From Chelatococcus caeni (GTDB taxonomy: Bacteria > Pseudomonadota > Alphaproteobacteria > Rhizobiales > Beijerinckiaceae), in contig NZ_JACIEN010000001.1 in NCBI RefSeq assembly GCF_014196925.1, positions 1,765,070-1,829,069 on the forward strand: 64,000 bases of DNA. Direction: 5' to 3'. Both the position numbers and the translations under genes were made by a program. Shown here piece by piece: positions 50,333-58,385 of the stretch. The notes below the pieces were generated by a model. The model was not told the DNA's origin and did no database searches. It was given only the letters and a program-made list of their open reading frames with translations. Every line of letters starts with the position of its first letter. The first letter of the stretch is position 1.

Positions 50333-51538
50333 ATGTCGCTTGACGACCTGTTCAACCAGGCGCCGAAGGAGGTCGTCGAGTATTTCGACCGGCGCCCCTC
50401 GCGGCCGTCGTTCCGGTGGTCCGAGTGGTCGCCGCGCGAGCACGCCCTCGGCTATACCGTTGCCCGCACGGCCGGCTTCGACGTCCTGGACGACATCCGG
50501 GCGGCCACGCGGCAGGCTGTGGTCGACCGCATCCCCTTCGAGCAGTTCCGTGCACAGCTCGAGCCGACGTTGCGCGCCAAGGGCTGGTGGGGCGAAAGGC
50601 GCGTGCGCGATCCACGCACCGGGCAATTGGTGAAGGCGCAGCTCGGTTCGGTGCGGCGCCTGTCCCTCATCTACGACGCCAACATCCGCTCGGCCGAGGC
50701 GGCGGGCGACTGGATCCGCATCCAGCGCACCAAGGACGTGCTGCCGTATCTCGAATACATGACCTCGTTGTCGGAGCGGAAGCGACCGCTGCACCTCTCG
50801 TGGGTCGGCACCACGCTGCCGGTCGATGACAGCTGGTGGGCCACGCACTACCCGCCCAACGGCTGGCGCTGCAAGTGCCGGGTCCGAAGCCGGGCCGCGC
50901 CGCGCGAAGGCGCCTCGACCGAGCGCCCGCCCATCAATCTCCAGCCCTGGACCAATCCCGCCACCGGAGAGTCGCGCCTTGTCCCGGCCGGTATCGATCC
51001 CGGCTGGGAGAGCAACCCCGGCCGGACGCGCGAGCGCATGGCGAGCCGCCGCCTTGTCGACCGGCTCGATCGTATGGGCGACGAGGCCCGGCGCGAGACG
51101 ATCCGGCACCTGCGGGCGGATCCGGTTTTTCGCTATGTCACGGAGAACGGTGCAGGGTTTGACCATGGACGCCGGTTCGAGCCTGATCAGGCGCCGGCCG
51201 GGCGGCTGCGCTGGCCGGTGGCCGCGCTCGGCGACGAGCTGGCGGCGATGCTCGGCACGAAGAGCCGCACCCTCACGTTGAGCGTCGCCGACGCGGCGAA
51301 GATCCGTGAGAAGCATCCCGAGACGACAGCCTTCTGGCCGATCGTGCAGGAGGCCATCGACAATCCGGACGTTGTGGTGACCGGCCCGAAGCTGGTGCTG
51401 TGGCGTCGCGTTGCCGGCATCCCGTGGAAGATCGCCTTGAAGGCGAGCGCTTCGGGCGAGCTCTTCCTCAACAGCGTTTACCGCGGTCGCGAAGATGCCT
51501 TTCAGAAGGCTCTGAAAGCGGCGGGGAAAGAGGGATAA
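50333..51538 (+). CDS. Minor head protein F (Mu gp30-like) with extra C-terminal domain
   Basis: A 401-residue protein. The N-terminal 220 residues are the phage Mu F/SPP1 gp7 head-morphogenesis domain, with the C-terminal hallmark THYPPNGWRCKCRVRS. A separate domain of about 90 residues follows near the end (LTLSVADAAKIREKHPETTA through ASASGELFLNSVYRGREDAF). It resembles the phage-associated barnase/RelE-like nuclease modules often fused to F proteins; this is a tentative call. A GTG nine codons upstream is another possible start. Confidence 0.88.
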   Translation: MSLDDLFNQAPKEVVEYFDRRPSRPSFRWSEWSPREHALGYTVARTAGFDVLDDIRAATRQAVVDRIPFEQFRAQLEPTLRAKGWWGERRVRDPRTGQLVKAQLGSVRRLSLIYDANIRSAEAAGDWIRIQRTKDVLPYLEYMTSLSERKRPLHLSWVGTTLPVDDSWWATHYPPNGWRCKCRVRSRAAPREGASTERPPINLQPWTNPATGESRLVPAGIDPGWESNPGRTRERMASRRLVDRLDRMGDEARRETIRHLRADPVFRYVTENGAGFDHGRRFEPDQAPAGRLRWPVAALGDELAAMLGTKSRTLTLSVADAAKIREKHPETTAFWPIVQEAIDNPDVVVTGPKLVLWRRVAGIPWKIALKASASGELFLNSVYRGREDAFQKALKAAGKEG

Positions 51539-51635
51539 GCGGTCGGTAGGTCGGCACCCCTACACGTCACCTGGACGGCACTCCATGGCTCGACCGCTTC
51601 GGAAAGGTAACATCGGGCGAACCGGATAGCAAACG

Positions 51636-51655
51636 CCCCGGACGTGCGTCCGGGG
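51636..51655. repeat. Phage hairpin element, copy 2
   Basis: CCCCGGACG-TG-CGTCCGGGG, matching the copy at 43763. It lies 35-54 bp upstream of the protease/scaffold gene, at the break between head-packaging and capsid genes. Confidence 0.7.
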
Positions 51656-51689
51656 CCTTGTGTTCCGCCAGCTTCGCCATGGTGCCCTC

Positions 51690-52667
51690 ATGCCGAAGCG
51701 AACTGCAACCCCCCGTGACGAAATTCTCCCGGCCGACCTGATCGCCGGCGGCGTGGCCTTCGAGGTTGTCACCGCCGCCGCGGACGGCGAGGTCACGCTG
51801 CCGGAGTGGATCCAGCTCACGCCGCGCGGTCGCGTCACGGCGCGGGACGGACGGGTCTTTGCGTTCGATCCCGAGCGGCTGGCCGCCGGCTTCACGGCGG
51901 GCGGGCTGAAGCTGCCGATCGACTTCGACCACGAGACCGAGTTCACGATGATGCTCGGCGCGAAGCCGGCGCGTGGCTGGATCGTCGCCGTCGAGGCACG
52001 CCCCGAGGGGTTGTTCGGCCGTGTCGAATGGCTGCCGGATGCCGTCGAGGCGCTCCAGGCACGCCGTTATCGCTACATCTCACCCACCTTCTGGCGCGAG
52101 GAGGACGGCATGACGGCCCGTCTCCTCAAGGGCGCCGCCCTCGTCACCTCGCCGGCGCTCGGCATGCCGGCCGTCGCATCCGCTCATCTGGAGGACCCAA
52201 TGCTGAAAGAGCTGCTGGCGGCGCTCGGCCTCGCCGACACCGCGACCCTCGACGATGCCAAGGGCGCCATCGCGCGCCTGTCGGCCATCGATCCCGACAA
52301 GTACGTGCCCAAGGAACAGCACGAGGCGACGGCGGCGGCGCTGGCCCAGGCGCAGGCAACCATCGCGGCCGCCAGGGATGCCGCCGAGGCGGCCCGCTGC
52401 TCGTCCCTGGTCGACGAGGCCGTCACGGCCGGCAAGATCGCCCCCGCCGCCCGCGACCACTATGTCGCCCTCGCCAGAGCGAACTACGACGCCACGAAGG
52501 CGGCCATCGACGCGATGCCCGTGGTCGTTCCGCCCGGCGTGGATCCCGCGACCGCGACGGCCGATCCCAGCACCGGCGCCGCGGGCCAGCTCAGCGACGC
52601 CGAGAAGGAGATCGCCGCCAAGCTCGGCATCGAGCCTGCCGCGTTCCTCGCTGCCCGCCGCGTCTGA
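51690..52667 (+). CDS. Phage protease/scaffold (Mu I/Z-type)
   Basis: A 325-residue protein. The N-terminal protease part contains PEWIQLTPRGRVTARDGRVF, LPIDFDHETEF, ARGWIVAVEARPEGLFGRVE and RYRYISPTFW. A coiled-coil scaffold begins around MLKELLAALGLADTATLDDA, whose internal ATG could give a separate scaffold product as in Mu Z. Either the ATG used here or a GTG at 51660 beside the hairpin may be the start. It matures the prohead. Confidence 0.88.
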   Translation: MPKRTATPRDEILPADLIAGGVAFEVVTAAADGEVTLPEWIQLTPRGRVTARDGRVFAFDPERLAAGFTAGGLKLPIDFDHETEFTMMLGAKPARGWIVAVEARPEGLFGRVEWLPDAVEALQARRYRYISPTFWREEDGMTARLLKGAALVTSPALGMPAVASAHLEDPMLKELLAALGLADTATLDDAKGAIARLSAIDPDKYVPKEQHEATAAALAQAQATIAAARDAAEAARCSSLVDEAVTAGKIAPAARDHYVALARANYDATKAAIDAMPVVVPPGVDPATATADPSTGAAGQLSDAEKEIAAKLGIEPAAFLAARRV

Positions 52668-52700
52668 CGCCGCGACCATCCGCAACCGGAGCCTGCCCCG

Positions 52701-53102
52701 ATGCCCCTCGCCAAACCCCGCAACACCATCACGCGTGCGCCTGATCTTCTGGTCATCCCTGTCGCCGCAGCCACGGTCATCCAGCAAGGCGCCCTCGTGT
52801 GCGTCGACGGCGGCCATGCGGTCCCCGGCGCCACCGCCGCGGAGCTGACGGCGGCCGGCCGGGCCGAGGAAACCGTCGACAACAGCGACGGTGCCGCGGG
52901 CGCCAAGGCGATCACCATTCGCCGCGGCGTCTTCAAATGGAAGAACGCCGCCGCGGATCCCATCGGCCAAGCCGACCTGCTGGCCGACTGCTACGTCGTC
53001 GACGACGAGACGGTCGCCAAGACGGACGGGGCGGGCACGCGGTCCAGGGCCGGCAAGGTGCTCGACATCGAGCCCACCGGCGTCTGGGTCGAGACCCTCT
53101 GA
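52701..53102 (+). CDS. Capsid decoration-like protein
   Basis: A 133-residue beta-rich protein: ITRAPDLLVIPVAAATVIQQ, GALVCVDGGHAVPGA, ADCYVVDDETVAKT, VLDIEPTGVWVETL. Size, composition and position between scaffold and major capsid fit a head decoration or DUF2190-like protein. The ribosome-binding site is weak. Confidence 0.72.
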   Translation: MPLAKPRNTITRAPDLLVIPVAAATVIQQGALVCVDGGHAVPGATAAELTAAGRAEETVDNSDGAAGAKAITIRRGVFKWKNAAADPIGQADLLADCYVVDDETVAKTDGAGTRSRAGKVLDIEPTGVWVETL

Positions 53103-53107
53103 GCTTC

Positions 53108-53182
53108 GGCGGGATAGCGCAGCGGTAGCGCGCCGGGCTCATACCCCGGAGGTCGGTGGTTCAAATCCACCTCCCGCAACCA
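53108..53182 (+). tRNA. Phage-encoded tRNA-Met (anticodon CAT), initiator-like
   Basis: A full cloverleaf: acceptor GGCGGGA/TCCCGCA with an unpaired 1-72 position (G-A), U8-A9, D-arm GCGC/GCGC, anticodon stem CCGGG/CCCGG with loop CTCATAC, variable AGGTC, T-arm GGTGG-TTCAAAT-CCACC, discriminator A and encoded CCA. The unpaired 1-72 and three consecutive G-C pairs at the base of the anticodon stem are initiator (fMet) features; the 11-24 pair is C-G as in elongators. It fills the gap between decoration and capsid genes. Confidence 0.92.
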
Positions 53183-53204
53183 CCCTTCATCGTGAGGACG
53201 GACC

Positions 53205-54098
53205 ATGGACATCAATTCGGCCAACCTGCGGGCGCTCACGACGGGCTACCGCGCCAACTTTCAGGCGGGCCTCGGCGCAGTGCAGCCCATGTGGGGCCGC
53301 TTCGCGACCGAGGTGCCGTCCACCACGTCGGAGGAGCTGTACCCGTGGCTCAACCAGATCCCCGGCATGCGCAAATGGATCGGCGAGCGCCAGATCAAGA
53401 ACGTTGCCGACTCGAGCTACCGCCTCGTCAACGAGGACTGGGAGGACACGGTCTCGGTCGGGCGCAACTCGATCCTCGACGATCGATATGGCCTCTATCG
53501 CCCTCTGATGGGCATGCTCGGCGACGCCGCAGGCCGCCAGCCGGACGAACTGATCTTCAGCCTGTTCAAGCAAGGGTTCACCACCAACTGCTTCGACGGC
53601 CAGTTCTTCTTCGACACGGACCATCCGGTTCTCGACGCCAACGGCTCATTCGTTTCCGTCTCGAACGTCCAGGCCGGCACCGCCGAGCCGTGGTTCCTGC
53701 TCGACACCCGGAAGGCGCTGAAGCCGCTGATCTTCCAGAACCGGCAGGCGCCGGTGTTCGCAGCGCTCGACAACCCGGATGATCCGAACGTCTTCATGAA
53801 GAAGGAGTTCATCTACGGGGCGGACAGCCGCAACACGGGCGGCTTCGGCTTCTGGCAGACGGCCTTCGGCTCGAAGGCCGATCTCACGCCGGCGAACTTC
53901 GCCGCCGCCTTCACGGCGATGACGCTCCTCAAGGCGGACTACGGCGCGCCGCTCAGCATCACGCCCGACGTCCTGCTCGTCGGCCCGAGCAACCGCTCGA
54001 AGGCGGAGGCCATCGTCAAGAAACAGAACCTCGCGGGCGGCGAGTCGAACCTCGATTACGGCCGCGTCGAGCTGGTCGTGGCGCCCTGGCTCGGCTGA
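53205..54098 (+). CDS. Major capsid protein (Mu T-type)
   Basis: A 297-residue protein of the Mu-like major head subunit family (HK97 fold): NLRALTTGYRANFQAGLGAV, EELYPWLNQIPGMRKWIGER, FFDTDHPVLDANG, LLVGPSNRSKAEAIVKKQNL. GTGAGGA lies 8 bp before the ATG, and the gene starts 22 bp after the tRNA 3' end. Structural shell protein. Confidence 0.95.
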   Translation: MDINSANLRALTTGYRANFQAGLGAVQPMWGRFATEVPSTTSEELYPWLNQIPGMRKWIGERQIKNVADSSYRLVNEDWEDTVSVGRNSILDDRYGLYRPLMGMLGDAAGRQPDELIFSLFKQGFTTNCFDGQFFFDTDHPVLDANGSFVSVSNVQAGTAEPWFLLDTRKALKPLIFQNRQAPVFAALDNPDDPNVFMKKEFIYGADSRNTGGFGFWQTAFGSKADLTPANFAAAFTAMTLLKADYGAPLSITPDVLLVGPSNRSKAEAIVKKQNLAGGESNLDYGRVELVVAPWLG

Positions 54099-54140
54099 TC
54101 GCCGGGCCAGCCCTTCCCCGATAGTTCGCAAGGTGACCCG

Positions 54141-54416
54141 ATGAGCGCGAAACCCAACAGCAAGCAGGCTCCGGCGGCCGGCGCCGAGAAGGCGCAAAAG
54201 CCCGCCGAGGCCATCGGCCCGACCAAGCCCGAGGGCCTCCATGTGATCGTGTCGGCGGTGGCCAAGGAGGGCCGGCGCCGTGCCGGCATCGACTTCGCCC
54301 ATGCCGGCACCCCGCTCGCCCTGGACGATCTCACCGAGGCGCAGTGGGAAGCGATCCTGGCCGACCCCCAGCTCACTGTGCGGCCGGCGAAGAACCCCGA
54401 CCCCGACGAAGACTGA
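54141..54416 (+). CDS. HI1506-related / gp35-like phage protein
   Basis: A 91-residue protein with a low-complexity N terminus (KPNSKQAPAAGAEKAQKPAE) and a conserved C-terminal part (RRRAGIDFAHAGTPLALDDL, EAILADPQLTV). This matches the small protein that follows the T capsid gene in Mu-like phages. Possibly a head-tail connector accessory. Confidence 0.8.
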   Translation: MSAKPNSKQAPAAGAEKAQKPAEAIGPTKPEGLHVIVSAVAKEGRRRAGIDFAHAGTPLALDDLTEAQWEAILADPQLTVRPAKNPDPDED

Positions 54417-54593
54417 GATCCCGAGCGAAAGGAACCGCGGGCAACGCAGCGGGACAAACCGGAGCGTGAAGGCCGGGCCGCTGGGCGGGAGTTCCGAGTA
54501 GGCGCGGCCTCGACGCGGATCGAGCGGACCAAGCCGGGAGAGGAGCGGCCGAGCCGGTGGAAAGCCGGCACCCACCATTGCGGAGGTATTGCG
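54417..54593 (+). other. 177-nt untranslated gap with several hairpins
   Basis: No gene. In a region where genes overlap by 1-4 bp this gap is exceptional. It is purine-rich on the plus strand and contains CCGC/GCGG, GGAAC/GTTCC, CTCGA-CGCGGA-TCGAG and GCCGG-TGGAAAG-CCGGC pairings. It ends with GCGGAGG, the ribosome-binding site of the next gene. Candidate structured RNA or translational control leader. Confidence 0.4.
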
Positions 54594-55028
54594 GTGTACG
54601 CGAGCCGGCAGGACATCGAGGCGATCTACGGCGCGCGCCACCTTGAGACGCTCGTGCCGGCCGACGTCGACATCGACGTCGCGGTCAGCCGCGCCATCAC
54701 GGCCGCTGCCGCCATGATCGACCCGTACCTGCGCAAGCGGTACCGGCTGCCGCTTCCGGTCATCCCGGCCATCATCCAGCAGTGCGCCATCGACCTCGCC
54801 TGCTGGCAGCTGGCGCCGGCCGCCGACCGCATGTCCGAGGAGATCGAGAAGCGCGCCAAGATCCGCATCGCCTTTTTGACGGCCCTGGCGGACGGCAAGG
54901 TCGATATCGCCGAACTCGAGGCGGCGCAGATCTCGATCGGCGGCGGCCCGAACTCGGCCGAGACGGATAGCGGCGCGGCGTTCTTCACGGACGAACGGCG
55001 CTGGCCGACCGGCGGGGGGCTGCTGTGA
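54594..55028 (+). CDS. DUF1320 family protein (Mu gp36, head-tail connector)
   Basis: A 144-residue protein, GTG start behind GGAGG. Pattern: YASRQDIEAIYGARHLETLV, ITAAAAMIDPYLRKRYRLPL, IIQQCAIDLACWQL. DUF1320 proteins are neck adaptors. GTGA overlap with the next gene. Confidence 0.9.
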   Translation: MYASRQDIEAIYGARHLETLVPADVDIDVAVSRAITAAAAMIDPYLRKRYRLPLPVIPAIIQQCAIDLACWQLAPAADRMSEEIEKRAKIRIAFLTALADGKVDIAELEAAQISIGGGPNSAETDSGAAFFTDERRWPTGGGLL

Positions 55029-55507
55029 GCGCGCTGACCGTCCGCCTCGACCTCTCCGGCTTCGGCACGATCGAGGCGGTTCTCGCGCGTTTGAACCCGC
55101 TTCAAAGCGAGACGCTGCTCGAAGCGCTCGCCCGGCTCATCCGCGAACAAACGGTCGATCGGCTGATCTCGGGCGGGCCGGCACCGGACGGCTCGGCCTG
55201 GAAACCGAACGCCGAGCGGCGCACGCCGATCCTCCACCGCACCGGCGCGCTCGCCCGCTCCATCGACTACGCCGTCTCGGGCAACGCGGCCATCGTCGGC
55301 TCGGGCCTGGTCTATGCGGCCATCCACCAGCACGGCGGCGCCATCAAGCCGCGCTCGGCCGGTGCGCTCGCCTTCCGCATCGGCAACCAGTTCATCATGA
55401 CCCGCAAGGTCACCATGCCGGCCCGACCCTACATCGGCCTGTCGGTCGAGGATCGCGCCGAGCTGGTCGCCGCGGCCGTCGGCTATCTGCGGAGGCTCTT
55501 CCAATGA
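55025..55507 (+). CDS. Phage virion morphogenesis protein (Mu G-like, tail completion)
   Basis: A 160-residue protein with the family pattern: ETLLEALARLIREQTVDRLI, DGSAWKPNAERRTPILHRTG, VGSGLVYAAIHQHGGAIKPR, PARPYIGLSVEDRAEL. It acts at the head-tail junction as a tail-completion or neck protein. Confidence 0.9.
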   Translation: MSALTVRLDLSGFGTIEAVLARLNPLQSETLLEALARLIREQTVDRLISGGPAPDGSAWKPNAERRTPILHRTGALARSIDYAVSGNAAIVGSGLVYAAIHQHGGAIKPRSAGALAFRIGNQFIMTRKVTMPARPYIGLSVEDRAELVAAAVGYLRRLFQ

Positions 55508-56091
55508 GCCGCGTGGCCGCACTGCTCACCGCCGTCGCAGGCAAGCTGCGTGCTGCGCGAGACGAGGCGAACAGGCCCGTCTTCACCGAGGTGCGCGTCG
55601 AGCTCGACCGCTACGACCTCGCCGACCTGGTCAACGATTCGACACGCGCTCCGACCGCGCGGGTGTGCTTCATGCGCAGCAAACCGGTGAAGCGGGAAGA
55701 CGGCGGCCTGGACCTCGACGTCTCCGTCGCCATCGTCGTCGTCGCCGGCCGGCAGGGGCGCGCCAACCCCGAGCTGTCGTCGGCCGACCTCGCGGCGCTC
55801 GGCCTCCTCGATCGCTGCACGGTCGAGTTGATGTTCGATCCCTATGTCGGGCTCGGCCAGCTGCAAGCCGCCGACATCGGCGACCAGCTCGTCGCCGTCT
55901 CCGAGCAGAGCAACAAGCACGCCGTCGCGATCGCGCTGCTGGAAGCGAAGTGGCGCCTGCTCGACGTCCATATCGCGCGGCCGGCCATCCAGGCGGCGAT
56001 CGAGACCGGTCGCAATCCGTGGACGCCGGACGGCATCGCCATCGGCGACGGGGAGCCGGAGCCGCCCCGCACGGCGGGAGACGGAACATGA
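55504..56091 (+). CDS. Gp37-like phage protein (DUF1834)
   Basis: A 195-residue protein: RVELDRYDLADLVNDSTRAP, VCFMRSKPVKREDGGLDLDV and FDPYVGLGQLQAADIGDQLV. It fits the Mu gp37/DUF1834 family, probably a tail-terminator type neck protein. In Mu the sheath and tube genes follow; here the baseplate gene V follows directly. Confidence 0.82.
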   Translation: MSRVAALLTAVAGKLRAARDEANRPVFTEVRVELDRYDLADLVNDSTRAPTARVCFMRSKPVKREDGGLDLDVSVAIVVVAGRQGRANPELSSADLAALGLLDRCTVELMFDPYVGLGQLQAADIGDQLVAVSEQSNKHAVAIALLEAKWRLLDVHIARPAIQAAIETGRNPWTPDGIAIGDGEPEPPRTAGDGT

Positions 56092-56615
56092 GCGGCGGCG
56101 AGCGGGATCTGCGCAAGCGCGTCGCGGCGCTGGAGCGCCGGCTCGGGGCGCTCCTCCTGGTCGGCACGGTCGAGGAGACCAGGGGCGCCCAGGTGAAGGT
56201 GCGTTTTGACGACGAAGGCGCCGCCGGCGGGCCGTTCGTCTCGCCGTTCCTCGCCCAGGCGGCCTCGGCCGGCAAGAACGGCCAGGGCGTCTCGCGTTAC
56301 ACCCGCATGGGCAAGGGCGAGCCGGCCATCGTCATGTCGCCCGGCGGGGAGATCGGTGCGCACTCTCGTGTCCTGCCCGGCGGCCACGTCGAGGATTTTC
56401 CCTCACCCGGCTCGGCCGAGGAGCACGGCGAGATCATCACCATCGGCAACGCCACCATCGCCATCAAGGATGGCGAGATCCAGCTGCAGGTCGCCGACAC
56501 GGTGTTCGTCGTCACGGCCGAGCGGATCGAGCTGAAGCGGGGCGCCTCCTCCTTCGTGCTCACCGATGCCGCCGTCACGCTCACGGCGCAGCAGTTCCGC
56601 GGGGTGAAGGCCTGA
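56088..56615 (+). CDS. Baseplate assembly protein V (P2 gpV / Mu gp45-like spike)
   Basis: A 175-residue protein with the gpV OB-fold (LLLVGTVEETRGAQVKVRFD, PFLAQAASAGKNGQGVSRYT, PGGEIGAHSRVLPGGHVEDF) and a C-terminal repetitive beta-helix (IAIKDGEIQLQVADTVFVVT). It forms the trimeric membrane-piercing spike beneath the baseplate. Translationally coupled on both sides. Confidence 0.9.
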   Translation: MSGGERDLRKRVAALERRLGALLLVGTVEETRGAQVKVRFDDEGAAGGPFVSPFLAQAASAGKNGQGVSRYTRMGKGEPAIVMSPGGEIGAHSRVLPGGHVEDFPSPGSAEEHGEIITIGNATIAIKDGEIQLQVADTVFVVTAERIELKRGASSFVLTDAAVTLTAQQFRGVKA

Positions 56616-56887
56616 TGCCGGGGATCGCGGTCAAAGCCCTCGACGTCGCCGGCGGCGCCCAGCTCGCCGGCGGGCAGGACTGGTTCTCGGTCGAGGGCCA
56701 GCTCGTCGTGCTGCGCGGCGACCCCGTCACGCCGCACCTGCCGCTCGTACCGCTGCACACCGCTCCGATCATGGCGCAGGGATCGCCCTGGATGAGCATC
56801 GACGGCGTGCCGGTCTGCCGGGCCGGCCATCTCGCCAACTGCGGCCACGCCACCACCGGGCGGGGCTGGTTCCTGATCGACGAGTGA
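56615..56887 (+). CDS. PAAR-like spike tip protein
   Basis: A 90-residue protein: VVLRGDPVTPHLPLVPLHTA, MAQGSPWMSIDGVPVCRAGH, LANCGHATTGRGWF. The spaced histidines and cysteines match PAAR-type metal-binding tips that sharpen contractile-tail spikes. It directly follows gene V (TGATG overlap), which supports the call. Confidence 0.82.
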   Translation: MPGIAVKALDVAGGAQLAGGQDWFSVEGQLVVLRGDPVTPHLPLVPLHTAPIMAQGSPWMSIDGVPVCRAGHLANCGHATTGRGWFLIDE

Positions 56888-56897
56888 GGAGAGACGC

Positions 56898-57104
56898 ATG
56901 TCCGAGACGAAGCTGTTCCGCACCACGGACAAGGCAGGCTGGTGGGTCGCCGGCCGGAAGATCCCGGCCGAGAAGATCGACGGTGCCGTCCGCCCGAAGG
57001 TCGGCCATGAGCTGCGCCTCACCGAGGCGGAGGCGAAATACGAGCTGCTGTCCGGCGTGATCGAGCGGCCGGCGGCGACGCCGACCACGAAGCGCAAGGA
57101 TTGA
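56898..57104 (+). CDS. Small phage baseplate-region protein
   Basis: A 68-residue protein behind GAGGAGAGAC. FRTTDKAGWWVAGRKIPA, LRLTEAEAKYELLSGVIERP. Similar small proteins sit between V and W in P2-like tails; function unknown. Confidence 0.7.
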   Translation: MSETKLFRTTDKAGWWVAGRKIPAEKIDGAVRPKVGHELRLTEAEAKYELLSGVIERPAATPTTKRKD

Positions 57105-57108
57105 TCCC

Positions 57109-57504
57109 GTGCGGGTGGGCATGGATGCGCAGACGGGGAAGCTGCTGACTGGCTGGGATCATTGCGTCCAGTCGATCGGCAAGATCCTCACGACGCGCGT
57201 GGGTCAGCGGGTGATGCGCCGCGCCTTCGGCTCGGCCGCGCTCGACCTGCAAGACCGCAATGCCACGCCCATGAACATCATGCGCGTCTATACCGCCATC
57301 GCAGCGGCCCTGCGCCAGTGGGAGCCGGGCTTTCGCCTCAAGACGATCCGCCTGACCCGCGCCGGTGCCGATGGCGTCTTCGCCTTCGAGATCAGCGGCA
57401 TCTTCTATCCGAACGGCCACCTCGGCGATTACAGCTTGAGTGAGGAGCGCGACGTGACGCTTGCCGCCGATACGGGCTTGCGCCTCGTGAGGGAGGCGGC
57501 CTGA
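57109..57504 (+). CDS. Baseplate wedge protein W (gpW / gp25-like)
   Basis: A 131-residue gp25-like protein: GWDHCVQSIGKILTTRVGQR, VMRRAFGSAALDLQDRNATP, AIAAALRQWEPGFRLKTIRL, GIFYPNGHLGDYS. It forms the baseplate wedge with gpJ. GTG start; the ATG four codons later is an alternative. Confidence 0.9.
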   Translation: MRVGMDAQTGKLLTGWDHCVQSIGKILTTRVGQRVMRRAFGSAALDLQDRNATPMNIMRVYTAIAAALRQWEPGFRLKTIRLTRAGADGVFAFEISGIFYPNGHLGDYSLSEERDVTLAADTGLRLVREAA

Positions 57505-58385
57505 TGGGCATCACCGCCATCGACCTTGCCGCCCTCCCGCCGCCCCAGGCGATCGATGAGCTCGAGTTCGAGATGCTCCTCGACGCGGCGACGCAGGAGT
57601 TCACGCGCCGCTGGGAGGAACTGCGGCTCGCCAAGCCCGAGCTGCCGTCGGTCAACACGGTCCTGCTCGAGTCGGAGCCGGTCACGATCGCGCTCCAGAC
57701 CGGCGCCTATCGCGAGCTGCTCGTGCGCCAGCGCATCAACGAGGCGGTGCGGGCGAGCCTGCTCGCTTTTGCGAAGGGCTCCGATCTCGACCATCTCGCC
57801 GCTTTCTATGACGTCGTTCGGCTTCCGGGCGAGCTGGACGATCGCCTTCGCCTGCGCGTCATTCTCGCCATCCAGGGCCGCTCGACCGGTGGCACCGCGC
57901 CTCGCTATCGGGGCGTCGCCCTGGCCGCGTCCCTGCGCGTGGCGGATGCCCGCGTCTATCGGGTCGGCCGGGATCCGACCATCTTCGTCGCCGTCTACGC
58001 TACCGACAACAGCGGCGTCGCCGATGCCGCGCTTCTTGCGCAGGTCTCGGCCGCGTTGAACGACGACGAGGTGAGGCTGATCAACGACACGATCGTCGTG
58101 CGCTCCGCCATCTTCAACGTCGTCGACATCGTGGCCGACGTCTGGTTGCTGCCTGATACGCCCGACACGGTGCTCGGCACCCTGTCGGCATCCCTGCGCG
58201 AAGCATGGATGACGGAGACCGGGCTCGGCTTCGACCTGACGCTCGCCTGGGCGACAGCACGTCTCATGCGCACCGGTGTCTACAAGGTGCAGCTCCTGCA
58301 GCCCGGCGCCGACGTGCGGGCCGAGCCGCACGAGGCGCTCGCCATCGGGCAGATCCAGCTCAACAACCGGGGGCGCGACTACTGA
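57504..58385 (+). CDS. Baseplate assembly protein J
   Basis: A 293-residue P2 gpJ/Mu gp47-type protein: LLVRQRINEAVRASLLAFAK, GSDLDHLAAFYDVVRLPGE, DDRLRLRVILAIQGRSTGGT, followed by HTALRVADARVYRVGRD-like and TDNSGVADAALLAQVSAALN segments. Coupled by single-base overlaps to W and I. Confidence 0.92.
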   Translation: MGITAIDLAALPPPQAIDELEFEMLLDAATQEFTRRWEELRLAKPELPSVNTVLLESEPVTIALQTGAYRELLVRQRINEAVRASLLAFAKGSDLDHLAAFYDVVRLPGELDDRLRLRVILAIQGRSTGGTAPRYRGVALAASLRVADARVYRVGRDPTIFVAVYATDNSGVADAALLAQVSAALNDDEVRLINDTIVVRSAIFNVVDIVADVWLLPDTPDTVLGTLSASLREAWMTETGLGFDLTLAWATARLMRTGVYKVQLLQPGADVRAEPHEALAIGQIQLNNRGRDY

